NCBI GenBank assembly: GCA_002284615.2
Contig: MU070260.1
Span: 50,545 to 61,978 of the forward strand
Reading direction: 5' to 3'
Length of the DNA stretch: 11,434 nt
Source: Dunaliella salina
Lineage: Eukaryota; Chlorophyta; Chlorophyceae; Chlamydomonadales; Dunaliellaceae
Shown: in pieces, positions 1 through 8,300 of the stretch
Numbering within the stretch: position 1 is the stretch's first letter
Layout: every line of letters starts with the position of its first letter
The notes under the pieces: generated by a model
The model's database searches: none
The model's input: the letters and a program-made list of their open reading frames with translations, nothing else
What the model was told of the DNA's origin: nothing
Position numbers and translations under genes: made by a program

Positions 1-44
<44 letters not shown>

Positions 45-54
45 TGTGTGTGTG
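1..54. repeat. (TG)n microsatellite at the left contig end
   Basis: TG dinucleotides run from base 1 with one interruption (tgtctg near 43). The contig breaks inside the repeat. Confidence 0.97.
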
Positions 55-735
55 CATCCTGCAAGGTGTTCAGATAGAGCAGGCAATGCTTACTGGCATC
101 CGTACTATCGGGCCACTGTTTGTTTCAATCCAAACAACAACCGCATTGGTGCCACAGGCTGTTAGCCGTCCTGGCCTTTTCCTCCAAAAGATTGAGGATG
201 GGCACATGCCTCGCTTTATATCAGCTTTGAAGTCCTGTGGCTGCCTTACCAACACTGCTTCACATGGTAGGGGCTCATTCTACATGCCAGCCAACCTGAA
301 AGCTTGAGAGCTACAGAGGGCTGCTTGTTTCCCACAAAAGCAAGGCTTGCAAGAGAAGGGGTCTGAGTGCATGCTATGAGCGGAAGCTCAAAAGTAGCAA
401 ACTTGCAACTGAATTTAAAAATGAGTATTTGTAATTTTTTGCGACCTTCAAATACTGCACACACCTTGCATTTGGCCTCCAGTGCAAAATCATTGTTGAG
501 ATCCCTCTTATTTTCAGGCACAGCATTGAACAGAGGACCACACCTCTCAGCTTTCATGAAGCATGATAGGTACAGTCTGGTGCCATACAGATAGACACAA
601 TCTCACACAACAGGAGGCCTGCTTTGCTAAATGCCGCAGATCCAGGCTTACATTCCGAAGTCATTTCTAAAATTGCACCTAACCTATCACAAGGACATTT
701 CAAAATCATGACACAAACCACAAGGAAAGCCTAAT
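55..735. other. No gene assigned; weak exon-like stretch on the minus strand
   Basis: This lies downstream of the block B stop. The minus strand has a short open stretch near 460-560 (KAERCGPLFNAVPENKRDLN) ending at a donor-like AAATGCAAG|GTGTGT, but no convincing acceptor or frame link to exon B6. It may be 3' flank. Confidence 0.4.
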
Positions 736-825
736 TCAATACCACTGCTTCAAGTGCAATCTATTACATAGTGTTAAGAAATACAGAAGACTAGCACCAT
801 CCACTGTCGCTTTTTCATGTGCTGC
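736..825 (-). CDS. Block B exon 6, terminal exon with stop
   Basis: Acceptor TTCTTTGTTTTAG|GCAGCA after a 134-nt intron. It reads AAHEKATVDGASLLYFLTLC and NRLHLKQWY, then TGA at 738-736. VDGASLL echoes AVNGASLL at the end of exon B5. No clear polyadenylation signal was seen just downstream. A donor-like CTAT|GTAATA before the stop leaves a small chance that the gene continues below 736. Confidence 0.68.
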   Translation of the reverse strand, partial: AAHEKATVDGASLLYFLTLCNRLHLKQWY

Positions 826-1824
826 CTAAAACAAAGAACATCATCAACCCAAGAGATAAACACCAGGAGGCTAGCCCTGCCAGTGCTTTGACCATAGTCT
901 ATCACACAGCCTTCTTCCAAGCCTTTGCTAGAACTCATTACAAACATCGTAACACTCACCAGGAGACTTGCCCCATTAACTGCCAGTGCTTCCAGCAGCG
1001 GGTGCGTGAAGCCACTCTTTGCATACAAGGTGGTGTACCCTCCCGCAAGTAAGATGCGCACAGGAATGAGCCAAGGAATGCGAACCTGTAATTACAAAAA
1101 GTGAATTGCGAGTATTTAACAGGCTCCCCCTCACCTTTGAAGCCTCACAAAATTTGAGGCACTTGTAATGTGGGCTGTGCGCAAACAAGAAATTGAGAAA
1201 TTCCAAAAAACATGACAGGTGGATGTAAGGGCCATGCAACAGCCATACATGGGTATGCTTGGCATTAGAGCAATCAATGCCCATTTGGGAGGGAGGGTAA
1301 AGGGGGGGGGGAATTACTTAGGTAGAGGAAAACAAGCAAAGGATGCGGCCAACCGTGTTGTGTGCGGAGACATGCTGAGTGTGTTGGGTGTGTTGGAAGT
1401 GTGTTGTGTGTGGAGCCAATTTGGCCCTTAAACTTTAAAGTTAAAGTGTATCTAATACCGAAGCACAAATAAACCACGCAAAAAAAAGACCATGCTCAAT
1501 GTGGACTAAGAGGATGGCAGATTATTGCATTGTTATTGAGATTATTGGCTCCTTTGCGAAGGGCTCCAAGTTTTCCACCTTCTCTAACGAGCGCTGGCAA
1601 TGTACAATAAGCCTACTGTGCAGAGATGCACTCATCACGCACCCCATAAATTATTAGTCTTGCAAACACACTTCAGCAGTGCAGCCCAAAAATACTTATC
1701 TTTTACAACTATAGCATCATCCACGCAGGGGCACACTTGACCAGTCATACCTGTTGCTGTCCGAAATGTTAACTTATCACAACCACGCACCCACAAAATA
1801 AATTTAAAAAGATAAATAGAAAAA

Positions 1825-1855
<31 letters not shown>

Positions 1856-2670
1856 ATATATATGTGTGTGTTTAAATCAAAAATTAATTAATTATTCAAA
1901 TATTAATATATTAATGATATATAATATATTGATTAAATAGTGTACATACATACATACATACATATATTTTATTCATTTATGTATTTATGTATTTTTACGT
2001 GCACGCAGTAACCACGCAGGAAAAAAATCATTTACGCGCTGTGGTTTAGTTTCTGCATGGTACCTGAAAATTGGAGCCGAAAATTGCACGATGCCCTCGA
2101 CACTTGGGTGTCCATCCCCTTTCAAGAGCAATGGTTCAAGCACACTTACAATCCATTTCCAACGAAAGAATGAGAGTGTTCTACAGGCACTAATAAGAAC
2201 CCACTGTTTTGGGGTTTGGACACCGATGTGTACACATGGTTTAGCTAATGTAAAACAATCATGCATAACTCCAAGCAACAATGCACATCAGAAAAAAATG
2301 CAGCAGCCCATGAGGATAAATGTTTGCAACGAAAAGGGTTGAACTGAGTATGCCAGGCATGATCATGCTAAACCCATATTAAATTTGGTCCTTGTACACT
2401 CACACTCACAATGCCAGCACTGTTTTCTTTACAGCTCTTGTGCATGGCATGGAGGGGGGAGCCAAACCAGTGCTTGGACAAGCATGGCTTGTGGGAATTC
2501 TTGTGTTATTAATTCAAAAGGCATCAATCTAGTGACAAACAGCTTCTACCATGGTATGCCTTGCACCTGAATGTTCAACAACCCTTGCCCACATTACCAT
2601 CATTAGGAATGAGTCAACCCGCGCAAACAAGGAGTGAACAAACCCATGCCCAACCCATGCCCAAGTTGCA
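736..2670 (-). CDS. Block B: six exons ending in a stop, 3' part of a gene (possibly of gene A)
   Basis: Six minus-strand exons, 2670-2567, 2499-2410, 2180-2064, 1174-1135, 1085-960 and 825-736, join in compatible phase to about 188 residues ending in TGA. The product is not recognised. It is Leu/Ala-rich and helical, in keeping with gene A. Exon B1 starts with a single base, so at least one upstream exon is missing. Gene A exon 9 leaves phase 0, so direct joining is not possible and a missing exon is needed if they are one gene. Exon B2 needs one extra base in a six-base run. Confidence 0.6.
960..1085 (-). CDS. Block B exon 5
   Basis: It follows a 49-nt intron (GTGAGG...TAATTACAG) and ends with a consensus donor CTCCTG|GTGAGT. 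The 126 nt encode 42 residues in phase 0 (VRIPWLIPVRILLAGGYTTL, then YAKSGFTHPLLEALAVNG). This is the most secure exon in the window. Confidence 0.78.
1135..1174 (-). CDS. Block B exon 4 (40 nt)
   Basis: A short exon between a long pyrimidine tract ending TTGTTTGCGCACAG and the donor TTCAAAG|GTGAGG. It reads PHYKCLKFCEASK. Both splice sites are near consensus and the phases fit exons B3 and B5. Confidence 0.72.
1302..1311 (+). repeat. G10 homopolymer
   Basis: Ten G in a row inside the 889-nt intron of block B; its length is likely unreliable. Confidence 0.9.
1820..1990. repeat. AT-rich microsatellite cluster: (AAAT)n, AT-rich core, (ACAT)n
   Basis: About nine AAAT units near 1821-1858, then TATATATGTGTGTG, an AT-rich stretch rich in ATTAAT/ATATAT, five ACAT units near 1943-1962, and TATTTATG repeats. 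It fills the middle of the block B intron (2063-1175). The rest of that intron shows nothing I can assign. Confidence 0.92.
2064..2180 (-). CDS. Block B exon 3
   Basis: Acceptor GTGCCTGTAG|AACACTC and strong donor AATTTTCAG|GTACCA. It reads TLSFFRWKWIVSVLEPLLLK and GDGHPSVEGIVQFSAPIF. It leaves phase 2, completed by the first base of exon B4. A possible internal donor, ATT|GTAAGT near 2148, could give a shorter form. Confidence 0.62.
2410..2499 (-). CDS. Block B exon 2 (one frame break)
   Basis: The donor GCATT|GTGAGT is strong; the acceptor AACACAAG|AATTCC is weak. It reads EFPQAMLVQALVWLPP, then continues in the next frame as SMPCTRAVKKTVLA. One more base in the six-base run at 2454-2459 would join the two and give the right phases to exons B1 and B3. 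The opposite strand also has an open stretch after a good acceptor, so this exon is the least certain of block B. Confidence 0.4.
2567..2670 (-). CDS. Block B exon 1
   Basis: Acceptor CATGTTTTATTCAG|TGC and donor CATTCAG|GTGCAA bracket 104 nt reading ATWAWVGHGFVHSLFARVDS and FLMMVMWARVVEHS. A 12-bp direct repeat (plus strand CCCATGCCCAA, twice at 2643-2665) lies inside it. The entry phase requires two bases from an earlier exon that I did not find. Confidence 0.58.
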
Positions 2671-2783
2671 CTGAATAAAACATGTCAATGCAGCTGATGC
2701 ACATGCATTCCACTAACATTACAATTGATGCACAATCCAAGGGTTGTTGTGCACACAAACACAGGCATTGTGTGTACTCACAG

Positions 2784-2893
2784 GTTCGAGGCAGCTCACA
2801 ACGAAGACCTCCAGAATTGCTTCAGTTCGACACTTGTACACAACACTAAAGCTGGACGGGATAGGCAGCAAGCCACTTCCAAGGGAGAGCAAG
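2784..2893 (+). CDS. Gene C exon (first found)
   Basis: The 110 nt read SRQLTTKTSRIASVRHLYTT and LKLDGIGSKPLPRESK, a basic segment, with a near-consensus acceptor and the donor GAGCAAG|GTAATG. Confidence 0.6.
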
Positions 2894-3566
2894 GTAATGA
2901 GACGTCCCAGAAAAGCAACGACAGCAAAAACCTGCGAGTAGTGGATACAAAAACTGATTGCATTGCCTTACTTTATAAGACAGCAAGAGCAAGCTTTGTG
3001 ACACACGATAAGCCTGCAATTCATTAAAAGAAGGCGGACATACAAAAGGAAACCATTTATAGAGCAGCCGTTGTGCGTGGCTTTGGAAGTCAGCAGATGG
3101 AATAGGTGCATGTGTATATTGATGTCAAAAATGGTGTTTCAAGTGATCAGAGCCAGTGCCCAGCCCCACGAGCGCCTACTTGCAGTTTGTCAAACAGGGC
3201 GCGGCAGTGTTGACAACATGCCTCCACACCTGGACCTTCCCCAGGTTAGTCCTCTCTTCCATTTGTTCCCTCAACCAACCTCGCTGATCGTTTCACTTTC
3301 GTGAAAAAAATCATATTCACTAGAAAGTGATGCAAGTTAGATCCCATCTATTCCTTCCGTTGGTCCCAAATAAAGTAAAAATGGCCAAGAGCTCCATACA
3401 ACCCCTAGTTATGTCAATCAATCAATGTAGGTTTCCTGCAAAAACTCAAGAAAAGGGTGGGAATATGTCGAACTTGACAACCTTTGGCACCCCTCCCGCA
3501 GACGTGATGGAAAATGCCAAACCACCGGGCTTTATCCAAGCCAATTTGATGCAGCAGTTGGAATAA
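2784..3566 (+). CDS. Gene C: four 3' exons of a plus-strand gene, product not recognised
   Basis: Exons 2784-2893, 3063-3105, 3151-3244 and 3431-3566 join in phase to 126 residues ending in TAA, with overlapping AATAAATAAA at the stop that could serve as a poly(A) signal. Splice sites: TACTCACAG|GTTCG, GAGCAAG|GTAATG, CATTTATAG|AGCAGC, GGAATAG|GTGCAT, GTGATCAG|AGCC, CCCCAG|GTTAGT and AATGTAG|GTTTCC. All three junctions keep frame (for example ATA G|AG CCA and CCC AG|G TTT), which would be unlikely by chance. Exon 1 of this set starts with two bases of a split codon, so a 5' exon is missing and no start codon is seen. I found no domain. It is transcribed towards gene A and away from block B. 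Confidence 0.62.
3063..3105 (+). CDS. Gene C exon (43 nt)
   Basis: Reads SSRCAWLWKSADGI and splits its last codon ATA G|AG with the next exon across a 45-nt intron. The intron is very short, which is the main reason for caution. Confidence 0.52.
3151..3244 (+). CDS. Gene C exon
   Basis: Reads PVPSPTSAYLQFVKQGAAVL and TTCLHTWTFP with strongly G/C-ending codons, and ends at the donor CCCCAG|GTTAGT. The minus strand of the same stretch has no comparable open frame. Confidence 0.64.
3431..3566 (+). CDS. Gene C terminal exon
   Basis: Reads FPAKTQEKGGNMSNLTTFGT and PPADVMENAKPPGFIQANLM, then QQLE and TAA. AATAAA begins within the last codons and is repeated, so a very short 3' UTR is likely. The TPPADVMENAKPPGF stretch is Pro-rich and probably exposed. 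Confidence 0.64.
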
Positions 3567-4005
3567 ATAAAGTTTGGCAGTAAGAAGTGCCAGTGTATTG
3601 TAACACATTGCAATACACTAGAGAAAGCTGAGATGAAGAGCTTCCGATCACGGGGCAGTCAGGGGGGGCACTCAAATGGAGGGCTCTAAAAGGGCATTTT
3701 TGAGGTACTCATGCAGGAAGCTCCCAGGGGCAGTCATGGGGCAGTCATGCGGGGAGCGTGAGAAGAAATACCTTTTTAAGGCATTTTGAGTCCTCTGTTT
3801 ATCACCCTGTAATCAATTGTTATATGCTAAGGCTGAAAGAGCCTTTCGGTAGAAACAAGGGATGCGGAGTTGTGGGACATATTCAAAGACCGTAGAATCA
3901 AGTCACATTGCAGACGCCGGTCAGCAAGGCAAAAAACGCCCAAAGGACTTCAAGAGCCTAAAATGCTAGACACTTGAATTGCTTATAGAAAGTGTGACAT
4001 ACAAT
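3567..4005. other. Unassigned; GGGGCAGTCA short repeats
   Basis: GGGGCAGTCA occurs at 3652, 3727 and 3738 (the last two adjoining). No exon with both splice sites was found on either strand. Confidence 0.5.
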
Positions 4006-4009
4006 ATAC

Positions 4010-4770
4010 TACCGTAGGGACGCTTATGCATTACGATGCTGATCTATTACGAGGTGCCAAAATAATTTCAATAATTAATTTACGAGCTTCAGGGTTTTAC
4101 GAGGTCTTCTAGAAAAACTCAAATTTGCGAACTTCTGTGTTTTCGCGTCTCATGCACTAGGCTCTTCGTTCCTACTCATCCCATCCCTCTACATCCGAGG
4201 AGTCCGGGGGAGGAATCTCCATGGGCTCCAGCTGTTGCCTGTCCCACTCAGCTGCCTTTGCTGCAGCTGTTGCTGCATGCTGCGCGTACTGCAACTGCAT
4301 GAGGATGCCACCTTTGCAGCCAGGAAGCTTGGTGGGGACCAGCTGAACTCAAACTACCTTTGGGGGGGGGGGGGGGCCTGAACCACTGGCAGGATTCTGG
4401 GCCAGCCCACAGGCCTGGAGAGGGGATGGCCTGGCTGCAATGGCATCAGCCACCCTCTTGTCACACTCAGTCACTTTCTGTGCATGGCACCGGGTTGAGG
4501 CGGGTGTTGAGCAGCTCCGGACCATCGCCTTACTCACGCTTCCGCTTCGTACATCCTATGTCAAGAAGGGTTCTTTGCACCTTAGCTGCATGCGGCTGCA
4601 TTTTGGGGCGCTGTAATTTGCTTAACATAACCTGTATCCTTTACGAGGCCTTGAAAAAAGTAATTTTAAAAGGCGATCCACATTGCGAGGACCCTGGAGA
4701 ATTATTTAATGAATCACAAAACCCCTTAATTCGCCTGTTAATTCGCTACGGTAAGATCGCGAAAGATTAA
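4010..4770 (-). mobile_element. Possible degraded pogo/Tigger-like DNA transposon
   Basis: The outer parts are AT-rich with repeated TTTACGAGG and GCGAA-type words (near 4047, 4104, 4641, 4733), a texture that resembles Tigger subterminal regions. An inverted 8-bp match TACCGTAG (4010-4017) and CTACGGTA (4746-4753) could mark the ends. The middle is GC-rich and on the minus strand gives broken coding sense near 4160-4540 (VADAIAARPSPLQ, then after a TGA QYAQHAATAAAKAAEWDRQQ, ending DSSDVEGWDE and stop). No DDE catalytic motif or CENP-B-type DNA-binding domain is visible. The TTTACGAGG words are in the same, not inverted, orientation on both sides, which weakens the case. Confidence 0.33.
4362..4376 (+). 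repeat. G15 homopolymer
   Basis: Fifteen G in a row, inside the broken minus-strand frame of the possible transposon (Pro codons on that strand); its exact length decides the frame there. Confidence 0.92.
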
Positions 4771-4789
4771 ATGCCATGGCAAGGTGAGA

Positions 4790-5000
4790 CGTCTGAAGAA
4801 GCTGCAGAACGTGTAAGGGTTGTGAAGACCTTGTCAAGACAAGGCTGCTTCAAGGCCGCACCGTGTCAAAACCACAAAACAAGGAATGCAAGGGCATGCA
4901 TGCAAATGTTCAAGCTGGTGCTAGCTCTTAGGGCAGATCTTATGTAGCTCTGAAAGCTTTGCTTACTTTGCCTCAACTTCATTTGCAAGAACACTTTGGA
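4790..5000 (-). other. Coding-like stretch, possible gene A exon
   Basis: The minus strand is open from about 4990 to 4870 (MKLRQSKQSFQSYIRSALRA, then STSLNICMHALAFLVLWF and stop), with AG sites that could give phase 0. No good acceptor and donor pair was found, so I do not call it an exon. Confidence 0.28.
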
Positions 5001-5066
5001 AATGCACAGCACACAAATTCGCATACATACAGGGACTTACCCACCCACAAAGGGGAATGGGGAGGN

Positions 5067-5119
<53 letters not shown>
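5067..5119 (+). repeat. (GA)n microsatellite with an N at 5066
   Basis: About 26 GA units next to an undetermined base. On the minus strand this is a (CT)n tract just downstream of exon A9, so it lies at the start of the following intron if the model is right. Confidence 0.95.
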
Positions 5120-5121
<2 letters not shown>

Positions 5122-5135
5122 ATACGCAAAGCAAC

Positions 5136-5359
5136 CTCGCAGAGGGGATCAACTGGCCTATTTGCCAGACATGCTCTTTCTTGGGTTTCTTTTTCAAATT
5201 TAACCATGCCAACCATGATATTCCATACAAAATAATACAATCACCATAACGAAAATCAGAGGACCCCAGATCACTCTTGTCGTCCCTACTGCTGGAATCC
5301 CCCTTATATCATTAACTTTGCAACAGCATATCTTGCCCATCCTTGCATCATCCAAGCGC
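5136..5359 (-). CDS. Gene A exon 9, hydrophobic segment (one frame break)
   Basis: The acceptor has a branch-like TCTAAC and ends CACTCCTCAG|GCGC; the donor is GCGAG|GTTGCT. It reads RLDDARMGKICCCKVNDIRG, then a hydrophobic run (RVIWGPLIFVMVIVLF). The frame then shifts by one base to MVKFEKETQERACLANRPVD and PLCE. Removing one base from the four-base run at 5229-5232 makes 223 nt, which enters in phase 2 from exon 8 and leaves in phase 0. The hydrophobic run is long enough for a membrane helix. Confidence 0.52.
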
Positions 5360-8300
5360 CTGAGGAGTGCGTTAGATAGCTTTTAATGAGCTTTGCAAGA
5401 AGGTGTTAAGATGGCACCGAGGGGTGCAGTGTGCGGCCAGCTGCGGTGAGCAGGAACGGAAATGAGGAAGTTAAAGGCAACAAGGAGCACATGTGGCACT
5501 ACAAATCGGAGTGCCAATTTCCAGCCAGACCACCGATTGGCCCCATTTAAATTTCGAAGGATGCATTACTAAACCGCTTGACTCTGGTGCAAAGCTGTGT
5601 GGGTTTCACAACTGCATGGCTGAGCTGGAGAGCAAAATGTGCAAAAAAAGGAGCCAAAAATGCACTTGCAGCACTACAAATTGGTGTGCCAATTTCCAGC
5701 CTGGCCACGAATTGACCCCAATCAAGTCTTGTTAGAGGCATTACGGAATTCCTCAACCCTGCGCCAATTGGGAGACGCAACCTTGTGGCGTGGGCAGGCT
5801 GGCAGGGGTTCTTCCATTTCGTGCCCATATCCGTCCCGACGGGTCACCCTACCAGCATGTTCTCCCAGTGGCCCCTGGCAAAATCTGACCCCGCAGCGTG
5901 ATAACACGGCCTTCGAGCAATTTTTCAGTCCAGGATTGCTGTTCATTTGGTGCAAGTTTGAGGATCCAATTTTTCCGCCAAAATGGGTGTGAAACAGCTC
6001 CTAACCGCTGGAATTCTGAATTTCACCAACCGCTGGGTCTTTTCACCCCATTTTATATGAGGACCCCAATCATTAAAATTACCCAATTTGGTGTTCACCA
6101 ATACGTGGTCCGGAATGGAAATTTGGTGGTGAAACTAGGGTCCGCACCGAGGCTAAGCAGGCATGTGCCCCTTAACTGGCATCTTGGAAACCCTAGCGCT
6201 CAAGAAAGTGTACCAAGGGAATCAAGTTTCAAAGATGCTAGTCACGGGCACATATGCAGGGAGCATGCAAAAAGCACTTGTTTTTGGGTCTCAGCTGACC
6301 CCTTCTGGCGACTTTGAAAGGTGTTTGAAAGATGAACGGGACATTGAAGCAGCAGGCCCAATGCATTGCACTGCAAAGGTGTAGAAAATACAGGGGCAAG
6401 CAGTGGGACATTTTTGGTGACATCAGTTTTATGTGTAGCACCCATCTCACTTGCTCAATTGAGTGCGCGAAGGGCGCTGGTGCACCCGTAGGGCAATGGA
6501 GAGTAGGATGAAAAAATTAACAAAGCAAGGACCAGCGCACTCACCCTCGTGCCCTCTTGGTACTTTACGCTCATGGTGAAATGAAAAGTAGAATGCGCGC
6601 AACAAAGCAAGGGCCAGCCAACGGGCTCACCTTTGCACTTAGAATACCGGTGCATCCCTAGTATACATGTATAGGAATACTGGTGCGATGGAGAGGTAGA
6701 GTGCGAGCAACAAAGCAAGGCCGGTGCATCTGTCTTCATTCGCTCACCTCAGTGCACTTGGGGTACCGATGCACCCCTAGTGCAATGGAGAGGTAGGTTG
6801 CCGTTAAAAATGCAAGGGCTGGCGCATCTGTATCCAATTGGTTCTCGCGAGCAGACTTCAGCAAGAGGATGCTCAGGTGCAAGGGGGCGAACATGAAGTA
6901 GGCCTTGGTGAGCGTGGCAGTCTGCACGCAAAGGACATTAGGATAACTTCCTTATGACAGGACGTCGATTCAGGTGAGTGTGGTTTTCGGAAGCTGGCCA
7001 TGGTCAGCATGGCACTCTGCACGCACAAGAAGGATGAAGGAGAGAAACAGGTCAAGGGACAACAGACACACTGAGGGAAGACATTGGTTAAGGAACAAGA
7101 AATAAAGACACAAAGAGGAGAGAGGGGCAACCGACATAGAGAGGAGGTACACAGGTCAAGGGACACAAGACACACAAAAGAGACACGGGCTAGGGACATG
7201 AGACAAAGGCAAGGGGGCAAGAGTCACCCTGAGGAAAAAGGGGCAGCACCATGTACAAAGAGGAGAGACACAAGTCAAGGGGCAATAGACACGAAGGAGA
7301 GGCGCAGGGCAGGGCAACGGGAAAAAGACAAAGGGCCCCATAAGGAGGGTTGGAACAAGGGGTGGGTGCAGAGGGAAAGCTGCAAGGAGACAGAAAGCCC
7401 GAAGAAGAAGACAAAAAGAGTCACAACAGAGGTAAAAAGTAAGAGAGCCGGAGAGAGATATGGAGCCTAATGAGGAGGAAAAGTAGCCGTAGAGTCCTTA
7501 CACGAGGGCGATGAGAAACATTGCAAGGTGGTCACAAGGCCTGTTTTGGGGGTTACCCTGCAGGAAAGTTTTTAGGGCCTCCCTGTCACGCCTTCCCCAA
7601 TACTTTTTTTTGGCAGCCATGTTCTATGATTATAACACACATACTACCCAGCAAAAAGTTGTGGGAAAATCGGCTTGGAGAGCTGGGGTCCTCCAAAAGG
7701 GGAAAAAAGGGGCGAAGTGGTGAAAAATGGAAATTTTCCACTGCACCCCATTTTGTCAAATTTACCCTCGGGTGTGTAGCAGTGAAATATCAACACCATT
7801 GCAAAAGCAATGAGGTCAACTGGTGGTCTGGCTGTGTCAGGGTGGGCGACAACATCTAGGAGGGTAGGCGGATTAGGTGGAGCCTCTGAGCACTGATCTT
7901 TGATTTTACTCGGGGAGCACTCCCTATGAGCTTTTTCTTTCCCGCACTAATATTGTAACATCTTTATGATCACAACTAAACCTAAATTAACAGTTTTGGG
8001 TTGGATTTCTGAAATTGCCTTGGGTCTCCTGCCAAACTCTGATCTGGTTTAGATCACCTTCCGTCACCAAAACCCAAAATGTATAGAAAATCAATATTGG
8101 TTAGAAATGATCAGGAATCTTGGGTGACAAAAGTGGTCAAACTTGAAAACAAAAGGTCCAAACACCCGTGACACCCCTATGGCGCCATTGCTTAAAAATG
8201 AAACACTTATCTAATAACATAGACGACTACATTTTTTTTTGTCTGGCTGATATTGCAAAATCACAGCAGCACAAGGACATGGCTTCTGCTTTTATCCCAA

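Noticed and set aside
2..307. Frame starting in the (TG)n repeat
   Set aside because: The Cys/Val run is only the translation of the microsatellite.
2434..2532. Plus-strand open stretch (GMEGGAKPVLGQAWLVGILV) after a good acceptor TTTTCTTTACAG
   Set aside because: It ends in TAG, has no donor in the phase gene C needs, and overlaps block B exon 2, which links to neighbours on both sides. Not excluded.
2781..2792. GGTTCGAGGC resembling a tRNA B box
   Set aside because: It lacks the usual GGTTCGANTCC ending, no A box lies upstream, and no cloverleaf can be drawn; it is the start of a gene C exon.
4360..4770. 136-codon plus-strand open frame
   Set aside because: It starts in the G15 run, crosses the possible transposon, and ends in AT-rich terminal sequence; no splice or codon support.
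6163..6384. Plus-strand frame (ETLALKKVYQGNQVSKMLVT)
   Set aside because: It overlaps exon A8 on the other strand, which has a near-ideal acceptor and fits the phase of exon A7.
7084..7470. 128-codon plus-strand frame rich in Arg, Lys, Glu, Gly
   Set aside because: Its openness follows from purine-rich repeats, which lack TAA/TAG/TGA by composition.
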